From assembly GCA_963772065.1 (NCBI GenBank), contig CAVYVZ010000005.1, positions 363,853 to 427,852 on the forward strand: a stretch of DNA of 64,000 bases, given 5' to 3'. This stretch comes from CAVYVZ01 sp963772065. Its GTDB lineage: Bacteria; Acidobacteriota; Vicinamibacteria; Vicinamibacterales; UBA2999. Below are positions 1 to 10,700 of this stretch, one piece after another. The stretch's first letter is position 1; each line of letters opens with the position of its first letter. A program made the translations under genes and the position numbers. The notes beneath the pieces are model-generated. The model ran no database searches. It was given only the letters and a program-made list of their open reading frames with translations, and was not told the origin of the DNA.

Positions 1-1
1 C

Positions 2-3000
2 GGCGTCCTTCCCGGCGTGACCGTGAAGGCCGTTGAAACAGCGACCGGGTTGGCGAGAGACACCGTGACCGGCGTCGACGGTCGCTATACATTCACGTCG
101 CTGCGACCGACCACCTATGACATCACCGCGGAGCTGACCGGCTTCAAGACGTCACAGCGGACGGGTGTGGTGCTCCAGGCGAACCAGAACATCACGGTGA
201 ACGTCTCGCTCGAGCTGGGTGCCCTCGCTGAAACGATCACGGTGTCCGGCGAAGCGGCCATCGTGGACGTCACGTCGTCCACCCTGAGCGAGGTCGTCGA
301 TTCGAAGCGCATCGTCGAACTGCCGTTGAACGGCCGCGATGCCGCAAAGCTCGCGACGCTGGTCTCGGGCATGGTGCTGACGGCGATCGACCAGGAATCG
401 GCAAAGACGATTCCCGGCGCGCTGCGCCTCTCGACGAACGGGACCGAATCGCGGCAGGTATCGTTCCGCCTGGATGGCACGAGCCACACGGACCCGTACT
501 TCCAGCAGAACCAGCCGTTCCCGTTCCCCGACGCGCTGCAGGAGTTCAGCATCCAGACGAGCAACTACAGCGCCGCGCAGGGTAACAGCGCCGGCGCCGT
601 GGTCAACGCCGTCACGCGCTCTGGAACGAACGAATTCCACGGCGGCGCCTTCGGCTTCTTCCGCGACAACACCTTCAACTCGCGGAACTTCTTTTCGCCC
701 ACCGTGGACTTCCTGAAGCGCAAGCAGTACGGCGGCTTCGGCGGCGGTCCGATTCAGCGGAACAAGACGTTCTTCTTCGCGGGCTGGCAGCGCACCGACC
801 TGCAGAACGTCGGCACCGCCCAGAGCGCGACCGTCCCGACCGTCGACCAGCGCAACGGCATCTTCACGACGGCGATCCGGGATCCGCTCACGGGGCTGCC
901 GTTCGCGAACAACACGATTCCGGTGTCGCGGTTCGACCCGGCGTCGGTCAACGTGCTGAAGTACCTTCCGGTCGTCGCCGGCGACGGCCGCACGCAGATC
1001 CCGCGCCGCATCGGACAGGACGACAACCAGATCGTCGTCAAAGTCGATCAGATGGTCGGCCAGAAGAATCAGGTCAGCGGGCGGTACTTCTTCGATAACT
1101 TCACCAACGACCCGACCTACACCGAGGGGAATCTCCTCAGCTATCGGAATCCCACGCTTGGCGCGAGCACACGCATGCAGAACGGCGTCGGCTCGTGGAC
1201 GCGGACGATCACGCCCACGCTGCTGAACGAGGTGCGCGTCGCGTACAACCGCGCCTTCTCGAGGCGCTACCCGCCCTCCGGCGTGCCCTCGATGCGGGAC
1301 CTCGGCGTCCGGCTGCCGATCTACCCCACGCTGCCATCGATTTCACAGATCGAGGCCAACGGGTTCTTCAACATCGGCGACAACCTCGAAGCGTCGTTCT
1401 TTCGCGACGGCTGGGAGTTCAACGACCGCTTCACGATGGTCAAAGGCCGGCACAACATCCAGTTCGGCGGCGAGCTACAGCGGTACACGACGGAGATCGT
1501 CAACGAGTTCCGCCGCGCGGGCCACTTCACGTTCAACGGGAGCGTGACGGGCCACGCCATCGCCGACTTCCTGCTTGGACAGATCAACACGTTCGATCAG
1601 GGCACCGGCGAGTACAAGGACTACCTCGTGAACTACGGGTCGCTGTTCGCGCAGGACGATTTCAAGGTGTCGTCGAACGTGACCTTGAACCTGGGCGTCC
1701 GCTACGAGAACTCGCCACCGTGGCACGAGAAGGTCGGCCGGATCATGATGTTCTCGCTCGAGGATTACGCGAACAACGTGCGGTCGCAGGTGTTTCCGCA
1801 GGCGCCGCGAGGCGAGACGTTCCGCGGCGACCCGGGCTTCCCCGAGGACGGCACCGACCCGTCGGCGCACAACGTGGGTGCGCGCGCCGGCTTTGCGTGG
1901 GACATCACCGGCGACGGCAAGACGAGCCTCCGCGGCGGCGGCGGCACGTTCTACGATCAGCATCGCGATTCGGAATCGGGCAACGGCGCCGTGAACGCGC
2001 CACCGTGGAGCCTGCGGCTGGCCGTCACCCGTCCGGCGGGCCCGTTCTCCGATCCGTACCTTGGACGGACCGACTTCAACCTCATCACCGACGCGACAAT
2101 CGGCACGCAGCAGGCTGTGTTCCCGCGGCCCGTCCTGATCGAAACGCTCGACCGGGAATACCACACGCCGCGTACCTACAACTACAACCTGACGTTCGAA
2201 CGCGAGGTAATGCCGCTCATCACCGCGCGCGCGGCGTACGTCGGGTCCCGGAATCGCAACGGCCGCTTCGGCGTCCAGCTGAACCCGGCCATCGCGACCA
2301 TCCCTGGCGCGACGACGGGCAACACCGACGCGCGGCGCCAGTTCGCGGCCGACGGCATCGGGCAGGTGAACCTGCAGGTGCAGGATCGGAAGTCGAACTA
2401 CAACTGGATGCAGCTCTCGCTGAGCAAGCGGTACTCGCACGGTTTCCAGATCGGCGGCAACTACACGCTCTCGAAGGTCGAAGGGGACTTCGCTAACGGT
2501 ACGAATAACGGTGAACTGATCCCGTACTTCCTGCCGCAGGATCGGGCGCTCGCGTGGGGCCCCCTCGAATCAGGATCGGCGGCATCGACTGACGATGTCC
2601 TGGGTGTGGGAGCTTCCAGGCGCCAACATGGAAGGACCTGCGCGCTGGGTGCTCGGCGGCTGGCAGTGGTCGGGCCTGATGCAGTATCAGTCGGGCGCGC
2701 CTATCACCGTCATCAGCGGCGTCGACAATTCGCTCGACGGCATCGCCAACGATCGCGCGAAGATCACGGGCCAGCCATTCGACCCGCCCGCCGGTTCGGA
2801 CAAGACGGTCTGGTTCAACGCGGCCGCCTTTGCGCGAAATGACCTCGGCACGTTCGGCGACACCGGCAAAGGCGCCTACTATGGGCCATACGTTGCAGAT
2901 CTGGGACATGTCGTTGGCAAAGAACTTCCAGCTTGCCGGCTCATCCGTACGTGCAGTTCCGAGCCGACATCTTCAACGTCTTCAACCACGCCAACTTCGA

Positions 3001-3112
3001 CAACCCGAACGCGAACGTCAGCGGCGCGAATTTCGGGAGGATTACGCGCACGATCGTGGGCGCCCTCGGCGATCCACGCATCATGCAGTTCGGGCTGAAG
3101 TTCGCGTTCTGA
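2..3112 (+). CDS. TonB-dependent receptor, Oar-like (5' truncated by window, frameshifted)
   Basis: Outer-membrane beta-barrel receptor of the Oar/CarboxypepD_reg class, which imports ligands too large for porins using TonB energy. The first visible residues already lie in a carboxypeptidase-regulatory beta-sandwich (DGRYTFTSLRPTTYDI), so the start and signal peptide lie before the window. A plug-like segment with LPLNGRD follows at about residue 105, then a long barrel with repeated aromatic strands. The chain ends in LKFAF, a typical barrel C-terminus ending in Phe. The reading frame changes near 2575, near 2885 and near 2945, and the protein remains recognisable across each change (QFRADIFNVFNHANF near the end). 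I read these as indel errors rather than a pseudogene. The ligand is unknown; the quinoproteins and sugar enzymes downstream make a glycan or sugar-derived ligand plausible. Confidence 0.85.
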
Positions 3113-3118
3113 CGCTTC

Positions 3119-3152
3119 GGGAGGGCCGGCTCGCCAAAGGGCCGGTCCTCCC
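3119..3152 (+). terminator. hairpin after the first receptor gene
   Basis: The arms GGGAGGGCCGG and CCGGTCCTCCC pair with one mismatch around a 12-nt loop, seven bases after the stop codon. No T tract follows, so it is either a weak terminator or an mRNA 3'-end stabilising hairpin. Confidence 0.4.
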
Positions 3153-3262
3153 GCTACAGGCCTCAAGTTACCCGCCCCCCGATTTTCGTCGTTGCAAGTC
3201 CCGTCTTCCTGTTGGACCATACAACCTGCTCAACCGGTCAAGTATCAATGTTTGGGGGACGT

Positions 3263-6200
3263 ATGCATGCATTCATGAACCAGGGGGCATTCCGCGCCTT
3301 GTGGCGCGCGGCGGCCCTCGTGCTCGCCATGGCCGCCGCGGTTCACGCGCAGGTGCTGTCCGGCTCGCTCGTCGTGGACGTGCGGGATCAGAGCGGCGCG
3401 GCCGTTCCGGGCGCCGAGGTGACGATCACGCAGACCGGAACCAACTGGACGCGGAGCGGAACGTCGAACGAAGCCGGCACGGCGACGTTCGCAACCGTCC
3501 CGCTCGGGACGTACTCGGTCAAGGTCACGCTGTCGGGATTCAATGAGTCGGTGACGAACGACGTGAACGTCACGCAGGACAGCGTCATTCGCGTGCGAAG
3601 CGCGCTGACCGTCGGCCAACTGACAGACGTCGTCACGGTGAGCGCGGGCGTCGCGGTGCTGCAGACCGACAGGGCCGACGTGCGCACCGAGATCACATCG
3701 AAACAGCTCGAGAACCTGCCCGTTCCCCTGGGGCGCAACTATCAGAACCTGTTCGTCACGGTGCCAGGCATCTCACCGCCCGAGAACATGCACTCGGTGG
3801 CGGTGAACCCAGCACGTGGCCTTGGGTTCAACTCGAACGGCACCACGCGGAACGCCAACGCCATTCGTATCGAAGGCGCGATCTCGAATAACCTGTGGCT
3901 GCCTCACGTCGCCGCGTACATTCCAGCGCTCGAAGCGATCGAGACCGTCAGCGTCGTGACGAGCTCGTTCGACGCCGACCAGGGCCTCTCGGGAGGCATG
4001 TCGGCGAACGTGGTGATCAAGAGCGGCACCAATCAGTTCCGCGGATCGGCCTTCGAGTACTTTTACAACGAGAATCTGAAGTCGAGGCCGTACTTCCTGC
4101 CCGCCACTGAGAAGAAGCCCGAGGCGCGCCAGCATCAGTTCGGCGGCACGCTGGGCGGTCCCATTGTCCGGAACAAACTGTTCTTCTTCGGCAGCTACGA
4201 GGGCACCTACGACCGTCAGCGGGCGCAGCGATTCGGCACCGTGCCAACTGCCGCGATGCGCAGAGGCGACTTCTCCGCCTCGGCGACTCCGATTTACGAC
4301 CCGCTGACTGGCGCGGCAAACGGCAGCGGGCGCACGGCGTTTGCCGGCAACGTCATTCCGGCCAACCGTCTCGATCCGATCGTCCAGAAGCTCATCACGG
4401 ACCTGCCGCTGCCCACGTTTCCCGATCGGCTCGCGGACAACTACTTCACGACCGGGATGTTCGAGTTGACCCGCCGCAAGACGGATGCGAAGGTCACCTT
4501 CAACGCGTCCGACAAGCTGATTCTGTCCGGCCGGCTCGGCTGGCTGAACTACGACTTCGACAGCCCGCCGATGTTCGGCGACCTGGGTGGCCAACCGGTT
4601 CACAGCGTGGCGGCGAAGGCCGGCCACGGCCTCGGCGACACGTACACCATTACCGGCAGCGCGAACTATGCGCTCTCGCCGAGTGTTCTCATCGAGAGTT
4701 ACACCGGGATCACGTTGATCCAGGTCCTGTCGGAGCCGTTCCGAATGGATGAGAACCTCGGACTCGATTTTCTCGGCATCCCCGGCACGAACGGGCCGGG
4801 CAGACTCTATGGTGGCTGGCCACACTTCGAGATCACCGGCTTCTCCAGAATCGGCTACGCCGGCAGCGAGAACTCGCCGTACGTCGACGACAACTGGCAG
4901 TACCGGTACTCGGCCAGCACTTCGTGGACGAAGGGTGCCCATACGTTCCGCTTCGGCGGCGACGTCGTTCGGCAGGCGATGAACCGCTTCGAAACAGGCA
5001 GCGGCTCCGGCTCCTTCACATTCGGCGGAGGCCCCACCACGACCGTCGGCGGGCCGTCGGCGAGCTTGTACAACAACTTCGCGACCTTCGTCCTCGGGCT
5101 GCCCACGCAGATCGCGACGAGCCGCATTCCGTTCGAGGACAATCAGACGCGAAGCCGCAACTGGCAGTTCAGTATTTTCGCGAAGGATCAGTGGCAGATC
5201 GGACGCGCGCTGACCGCATCGCTCGGCGCGCGCTGGGACTACTTCCCGATGGGCACGCGCACGACCCGCGGCATGGAGCGCTTCGACTACGTGAACAACC
5301 AGCAGTTGATCTGCGGCGTCGGCAGCGTCCCGACCGACTGCGGCTACGACATGGGGAAGGGCGACATCTCTCCACGCCTCGGCCTGGCGTATCGCGCGAG
5401 TGACACGATGGTGATTCGAGGCGGCTACGGCATCAACTACGACCCGTATCCGCTCGCGTTCGTTCGTGACCTCCTGGGCAACTACCCATCGTCCATCGGC
5501 CTGACCGTCACGTCGCCGAACGCATTCCAATTCGCGGGGCGGCTTGCCGACGGGATCCCGGAGGTACAAGTGCCGGACATCAGCAGCGGCGTGATTCCGG
5601 TTCCGCCGAACATCGGCGCCAGAACGCTGGATCCGAACCCGAAGCGCGGCTACATCCATTCGTTCAACGTGACCGTTCAGAAGGAGCTGCCCTGGGGATT
5701 TACGGGACAGGTTGCCTACGTCGGAACACGCCAGAGGGACATCAACCAGATCCTGAACCTCAACGCGGGACAGGTCATCGGCGCGGGCGACGCGGGCCGT
5801 CCGTACTTCGCGCAGTTCCGCAGGACCGCCGAGACCGGCCTGCTGACGAATGTGGGCTGGAGCGATTACGACGCGCTGCAGACCTCGCTCCAGCGGCGCT
5901 ACTCGAACGGGTTCCAGATGAACGTCGCCTACACGTGGTCGAAAGCGTTCGGCATCTGCTGCGATCAGCTCGCCGACAACCCGCCACAGGTTCAGGCGAT
6001 GCAGTTCTTCCACCTCAACGAGGCGACGCTCAGTCATGACCGGCCGCACAACTTCCAGGCGTCGTTCGTTTCCGAGCTTCCGTTCGGCCAAGGCAAGCCG
6101 TTCCTGAGTGACGGAGGAGCCGTCTCGGCCATCGCCGGAGGGTGGCAGGTGACGGGACTCCTCAGCCTCTACTCGGGCACGCCGTTTACCGTGTCGTCGG

Positions 6201-6643
6201 CTGCAACGTCTCTCAATCTGCCTAACAGCAATCAGATGGCCGACAGCGTTGGCGAGGTGAGAATCATTGGCGACATCGGCCCGGGCACCTCGTACTTCGA
6301 TCCGCTGGCATTCCGAGCGGTGACAGAGCCTCGATTCGGCAACTCGGGATTCAATAGCGTGCGAGGGCCGGGGTTTGCCAACTTCGACTTCGCCGTGCAC
6401 CGTACGTTCAACTTCCGCGATCGGTGGAACCTGCAGGTGCGCGCGGAGGTGTTCAACCTCACGAACACGCCCCACTTCGCGAACCCTGGCGATGCCAACC
6501 GCAACGTCTCGAACCTGCAGTTGAACCCGGATGGCACCATCCGGAACCTCGGCGGCTTCTCGTCGATCACCACCACGGCGAACAGCGGCCGCGACGGCAT
6601 CGACGAACGCCTGATCCGATTCGGCGTGCGACTCGGGTTCTAG
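3263..6643 (+). CDS. TonB-dependent receptor, Oar-like
   Basis: Intact 1126-residue receptor. I chose the ATG at 3263 because it follows GGGGGAC by four bases and opens a good signal peptide (charged start, then ALVLAMAAAVHAQ, cleavage near residue 28). The receptor at 7741-11328 has almost the same Shine-Dalgarno spacing. A CarboxypepD_reg domain spans about residues 30-110, a plug-like region with LPVPLGRNYQNL follows, and a barrel runs to the C-terminal RLGF. The protein has the size and layout usual for acidobacterial Oar homologues. It lies 150 bp downstream of another receptor of the same class, so this is a receptor cluster. A strong terminator hairpin follows. Substrate unknown. Confidence 0.93.
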   Translation: MHAFMNQGAFRALWRAAALVLAMAAAVHAQVLSGSLVVDVRDQSGAAVPGAEVTITQTGTNWTRSGTSNEAGTATFATVPLGTYSVKVTLSGFNESVTNDVNVTQDSVIRVRSALTVGQLTDVVTVSAGVAVLQTDRADVRTEITSKQLENLPVPLGRNYQNLFVTVPGISPPENMHSVAVNPARGLGFNSNGTTRNANAIRIEGAISNNLWLPHVAAYIPALEAIETVSVVTSSFDADQGLSGGMSANVVIKSGTNQFRGSAFEYFYNENLKSRPYFLPATEKKPEARQHQFGGTLGGPIVRNKLFFFGSYEGTYDRQRAQRFGTVPTAAMRRGDFSASATPIYDPLTGAANGSGRTAFAGNVIPANRLDPIVQKLITDLPLPTFPDRLADNYFTTGMFELTRRKTDAKVTFNASDKLILSGRLGWLNYDFDSPPMFGDLGGQPVHSVAAKAGHGLGDTYTITGSANYALSPSVLIESYTGITLIQVLSEPFRMDENLGLDFLGIPGTNGPGRLYGGWPHFEITGFSRIGYAGSENSPYVDDNWQYRYSASTSWTKGAHTFRFGGDVVRQAMNRFETGSGSGSFTFGGGPTTTVGGPSASLYNNFATFVLGLPTQIATSRIPFEDNQTRSRNWQFSIFAKDQWQIGRALTASLGARWDYFPMGTRTTRGMERFDYVNNQQLICGVGSVPTDCGYDMGKGDISPRLGLAYRASDTMVIRGGYGINYDPYPLAFVRDLLGNYPSSIGLTVTSPNAFQFAGRLADGIPEVQVPDISSGVIPVPPNIGARTLDPNPKRGYIHSFNVTVQKELPWGFTGQVAYVGTRQRDINQILNLNAGQVIGAGDAGRPYFAQFRRTAETGLLTNVGWSDYDALQTSLQRRYSNGFQMNVAYTWSKAFGICCDQLADNPPQVQAMQFFHLNEATLSHDRPHNFQASFVSELPFGQGKPFLSDGGAVSAIAGGWQVTGLLSLYSGTPFTVSSAATSLNLPNSNQMADSVGEVRIIGDIGPGTSYFDPLAFRAVTEPRFGNSGFNSVRGPGFANFDFAVHRTFNFRDRWNLQVRAEVFNLTNTPHFANPGDANRNVSNLQLNPDGTIRNLGGFSSITTTANSGRDGIDERLIRFGVRLGF

Positions 6644-6664
6644 GGATCAGGAATCAGGATTCAG

Positions 6665-6705
6665 GGAGCAGGGCTGTCTCAGGGACCAGCCCTGCTCCTG
6701 TTTCT
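6665..6705 (+). terminator. rho-independent terminator of the second receptor gene
   Basis: A perfect 12-bp stem (GGAGCAGGGCTG / CAGCCCTGCTCC) with a 10-nt loop is followed by TGTTTCTT. It lies 21 bases after the stop codon. The bases between stop and stem are a short ATCAGGA-like microrepeat. Confidence 0.75.
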
Positions 6706-6709
6706 TCTG

Positions 6710-6790
6710 GAACGAGTACCTCAGCGACAACTGCATCCGCCGCTCGTTGCGGGCCTGACGTCACGGTGCCGAGGTTGGCGTCGGTCTGCC
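6710..6790 (-). pseudogene. vestige of a TonB receptor C-terminus
   Basis: Read on the minus strand, this stretch gives QTDANLGTVTS and then, after a one-base frame change, ERRMQLSLRYSF. It matches the last 25 or so residues of the receptor at 7741-11328 (QTDANFGKVTS...ERRMQFGLRYSF) at both DNA and protein level, but it is diverged and has no gene body. It appears to be the tail of an older receptor gene, now separated from the intact copy by a hypothetical-gene cassette. Confidence 0.7.
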
Positions 6791-6815
6791 TTCCAGTTTG
6801 TGGAACGCGCTCGTG

Positions 6816-7466
6816 TCAGCACCACCGATAGCCCTGCACTTCCACTTCGGGCGGGGAGTGAGGGACCGTCAGCGCGACCGCAAAGCTTTCTGTGCCGGCT
6901 ATGAGTGGTTGTTTGATGACGGTGGTCTTGCCATCAGTCGTGCGGAACTTGGTCATCAGCCGTGGGTCGACAACGAGTATGGTCCGGTGTTTGTCGATGT
7001 TGTCGAGTTCGCTCAGGACCCACAGCCACTCGGTATGCGAGGCAACGGGGTTTCGCTTGAACGGCTGCGCATCCAAGATTGCCGCGAATTGATCGGGGGA
7101 CAGGAGCCGACGCAGATGGCTAACGCCCTTAGAGCTATTAAACAGGTTCTCGTCGATGTAGATGGGAGAGTGGATCTTTCGGAGCACTTTGGACTCGGTC
7201 GTTTGCGGCTGCGCGAGCGCGTAAACGATGCGATCAAGGCTCGCCCGCAATTGGTGAACCGCATCACCAAAGGCGAGTCGGCAATCGCGCGGTGGTGCTA
7301 AGAAGGCGGCGGGCGCGAGGTTCGATTGCCCTTCAAGGTCGTAGTGAAGGATGGTCGTCTTACGGGTGTCTACACCAGTGCTCCGTCCAAACAGAATGTC
7401 CTTGAAGTCACCGAAATGTTTTTCGGCCCATTGGACCTTCGCCTTAGCCGCATCGAGTGACGTCAT
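6816..7466 (-). CDS. conserved-looking hypothetical protein (216 aa)
   Basis: I do not recognise a named family with certainty. The start at 7466 (MTSLDAAKAKVQWAEKHF) is preferred over a longer reading, because the extra N-terminus is Arg-rich and overlaps a small gene on the other strand. The protein is soluble and alpha/beta-like. It contains the segments GDAVHQLRASLDRIVYALA and LDNIDKHR, a pairing I associate with a widespread, functionally uncharacterised protein type. No signal peptide is visible. Its Lys/Ser-containing composition differs from the secreted proteins around it. It sits between a receptor-gene vestige and the intact receptor, which suggests an acquired cassette. Confidence 0.65.
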   Translation of the reverse strand: MTSLDAAKAKVQWAEKHFGDFKDILFGRSTGVDTRKTTILHYDLEGQSNLAPAAFLAPPRDCRLAFGDAVHQLRASLDRIVYALAQPQTTESKVLRKIHSPIYIDENLFNSSKGVSHLRRLLSPDQFAAILDAQPFKRNPVASHTEWLWVLSELDNIDKHRTILVVDPRLMTKFRTTDGKTTVIKQPLIAGTESFAVALTVPHSPPEVEVQGYRWC

Positions 7467-7484
7467 ATTGGTGCACTGCCGCCT

Positions 7485-7634
7485 ATGACGAAACGACCTG
7501 AACGACGCACGCAGACGACGAAAGAGGGCGCGGAAACACCCGATTCCAAAGCGCGACGCCTCTTCAGCGATCTGAAGAAGGTCGCCACGCCACAGAAGCA
7601 ATCAAAGCACCGTCGCGCGTCCAAGAAGCGTTGA
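7485..7634 (+). CDS. small basic hypothetical protein (49 aa)
   Basis: A 49-codon frame starts MTKRPERRTQTTKEG and ends KHRRASKKR. It is very rich in Lys and Arg and has a LFSDLKKVATPQ middle that looks like one short helix. It is head-to-head with the 216-aa hypothetical gene, only 18 bases apart, and its Shine-Dalgarno sequence is weak. The composition does not look like chance reading of the surrounding GC-rich DNA, but there is no independent proof of expression. It could be a nucleic-acid-binding partner of the neighbour or a spurious frame. Confidence 0.4.
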   Translation: MTKRPERRTQTTKEGAETPDSKARRLFSDLKKVATPQKQSKHRRASKKR

Positions 7635-7668
7635 GAACTTCGCAGGCGGGATTGTATTCCGAGGACAA

Positions 7669-7701
7669 GAAAAAGGCCCCGCAAGCCAAGCCTGCGGGGC
7701 C
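7669..7701 (-). terminator. terminator of the third receptor gene
   Basis: GGCCCCGCA and TGCGGGGCC form a 9-bp stem around nine bases. On the minus strand the stem is followed by TTTTTCTTG. It lies 39 bp beyond the stop of the receptor at 7741-11328. Confidence 0.75.
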
Positions 7702-7710
7702 TTGACCGAC

Positions 7711-7738
7711 GAACCTACGAACCTACGAACCTACGAAC
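7711..7738. repeat. 8-bp tandem repeat
   Basis: GAACCTAC is repeated three times plus a partial fourth unit between the receptor stop codon and its terminator. No function is evident. Confidence 0.8.
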
Positions 7739-7740
7739 GT

Positions 7741-10700
7741 TTAGAAGCTATACCGCAAACCGAACTGCATGCGCCGCTCGGTGCGCGCCGATGTGACCTT
7801 CCCGAAGTTCGCGTCGGTCTGATTGCCGGCCGCGTCGAACTGCGCGGTGAGGTCGACCTCGTTGAACGACAACTGGTCGAACAGGTTGTAGATCTCCCAC
7901 CGGAACTGGAGTTTGTGGTCGCCCTTCAACGGGAAGTTCTTGAAGATCGACAGGTCGTGGTTGTGGAACCCGGGCAGCGTGACGTGGTCGTTGCTGCACG
8001 TATTTCCGATGTCTCCGCGTCCCGTAGGCCGCGCGAAGGCCGACGTATTGAACCATCGATCGATCGCCCGGTCGCCGCGCGACAGCCGGGCATCGCCCGT
8101 GATGTTCGGGAACGAGCCGTTGTTGTTGCCGCAACGCTCGCCGCCGCCGGTGAAGTCGAAGTTATCCGTGGTCGCGAAGGTGACCGATCCGATGCCGCCG
8201 GTGGCGAAAGTGCTGATCCCCGACAGGCTCCAGTTGTCGAGCAGGCCTCGCGAGGCTTTGTTGTTTCCCAGCTTCGAGCCGACGTTGGGCAGGTCGATGG
8301 TGTAGCTGGTGACGACGACGTGCTCCTGAATGTTCTGGCGGAACCGGGACTTGTCGGCCGGAATCGGGTTGCCCGAATAGAGCGTCGCGTTCTGCGCCGC
8401 GTCGAGGAAGAAGCTCTGGTAGCCCTTCGCCCACGTGTAGCTTCCCGCCAGCTCGATACCGCCGGTGAAGCGGCGGGTCAGCTGCGTCTGAAGCGAGTTG
8501 TAGTCGGACTTCCCGGTCGGTTCCGTGATGGTGATATCGCCGAAGCCGAGGATGGGCCGCAGGAAGACATCCGGCAGCGCGCCCGGATTTGCCGCCGAAG
8601 CCGCCACCGTCGCATCGCGGTTCTGCTGGAGGAACCTGGCGCCCGCCGGGACCTGGTTCATGTTCCGCGTCGCCGGGAGGTGATGCGTCTTGTCGCCGAT
8701 GAAGGCGACGTCGAGCACCGTGTTCCAGCCGATCTCTCGCTGCACACCGAAGGTGTACCGGTACGTGACGGGGCGTTTGTCTTCGCGCAGCACGCCGACC
8801 ACGTTGCCCGGCGCCGTGGTGCCGACGCCAGAGGCATACGAGTTGAAGTCGGTGAAACGGACCACGCGGTCGAAGCGATACGCAGGCCCGCCAGTCGTGT
8901 AGAACCCGCCGGTGCCCTCGTGGAAGGAACCTCCCGCCACGCGGACGACCGTCTTGTCGTTCACGGCCCAGGCAGCGCCGACGCGCGGATCCCATGAGAT
9001 CGGAATCTTGTCGACGAATCCCGATCCGCCTTCGACGTAGTTGCCGTTCTCCTGCGGTACGACACCGTTGATCTGACAGGGGGTCGTGGGTGTAATCGGC
9101 CCGCAGCTGTAGCCGGTGCCTGGAACCATCTGCCCGATGAAGGTCGACGGAACGATCTCGCCGGTGAGCGGATTCACTCCTCGGCGGCCCGCGGCGGTGT
9201 TCACAGGGTCGTAGAGGACTGGAGGCCGCCCGCCCCATCTCGGATCGAACCGCTCGAACGTGAAGATCGACTGCTCGCCGCTCGGATGGTACGGCAGGCG
9301 CGACTTGTACATCCGGAGGCCGAGGTCCACGGTCAGGTTGGACGCCGCCTTCCAGGTGTCCTGCACGAACCACGCGTAGGTCGTCTGGATTCGGTAGTCG
9401 CCGACGCGCCCCATCGACTCGGTGTAGCTGGTCACCTGGCCGAGCAGCATGTTGGAGAAAGCGAACCCGGTGTTGTTCGGGTTGTTCGTGTCGTTCGCAA
9501 AGCTGAACTCGCCGGAGAACTGACCGGAGCGCGCCTGCTGGAACATCTCGCGTTCACGCAGGGCGCCGCCCTTCAGCGTGTGGGCACCGCGCGTGTGCGT
9601 CACGTTGACGGCCATGGGAATCGCGTAATCGTGGCCGGTGATCGGCCAGCGGTTGTCATACGCGATGTTCGGATTCCAGTCGGTGCTTCCGCTGCTCTGA
9701 ATCGTGCCGTACGTCGTCTTCGGAATCAGGTTCAGTGGATTGTTGGCCGGGGCGAACTGCGGCATGCCTGCCAGCGCCGGATAGCTCGATCGCTGAATCT
9801 TCGCGAGCTGCTGCGCGTTCTCGGGAGGCCCGTCTTCGTGGCTGTCGAACACGCCCCAGTTGGCTTCCAGCACGGTGTTCGAGCCGAGGATCCGCGTGTA
9901 GTCGACCTTCGCCTGATCCGCCGTGAAGTCGTAGCGCTGCCGCACGAGTCCCCACCGGGCCGACGCGCCGGCCACGTTGATTCCCACGCTCTTCGTGAAC
10001 CACGTCTGGCCTTTCACCGACAACGTGTCGTTCGGCGTCGGACGGTAGTCGACGCGCAGCAGATGCTGCCGGCGCGGATGCGGAATGCTGTTTTCCTGGT
10101 CGACGAAGTTGAAGCCTGCGCCCGTGGTGTTGGGCATCGGCAGGAGGTTCGTCATCGCGACGCCGCGTGGATCGAGGCGGTTGGCCGGAATGACGTTCCC
10201 CGGGAACGGCTGGCCCGTGACCGGATCCCGGATGACGATCAACGCGCCGGTCGGCACGCCGCCAACCCTGGTCTGCGAGAAATCGCCGTTCCGCTCGGCT
10301 GCCGTGGGCATCAGGAACCGGCGGAGGATCTGCGGATTCTTCAGCCGCGTGTCGTCAACCGAGTAGAAGAAGAACAGCTTGTCGCCGTTCGGATTGACCT
10401 TGGCGACCTTCGGCACGGGACCGCCCAGGTTGCCGCCGATCGTCGAGTACCGGTACTCGGGTTTTGGAATTGGCGTCGCGAGGGGCGCACCGCCCACGCC
10501 ATGTTCGTTGAAGTAGTTGATCGAATTGAACGACTTGTCGCGTTGATAGGTGTAGGCGGTGCCGTGGTACTCCGAGCCGCCGTGCTTCGTGATGAAGTTC
10601 ACCTGCGCCCCGCCCTTCAACCCGTACTCGGCGGTGTACGCGGCCATCTGGACGTTCACTTCGGCGATCGCGTCGAGGTTGGTCGCGCCGCTGAAGTTGC

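Noticed and set aside
1195..2496. Long Arg/Pro/Gly-rich open frames overlapping real genes, for example 1195-2496 (+) and 3773-6475 (-)
   Set aside because: They are shadow frames of receptor genes in high-GC DNA; composition is Arg/Ala biased and no domain can be seen.
2500..3112. The first receptor as a true pseudogene
   Set aside because: Three short shifts with uninterrupted homology and an intact C-terminus fit sequencing indels; similar clusters occur in other genes of the window.
7704..7738. The GAACCTAC tandem repeat as a CRISPR array
   Set aside because: Units are 8 bp without spacers, and no cas genes occur in the window.
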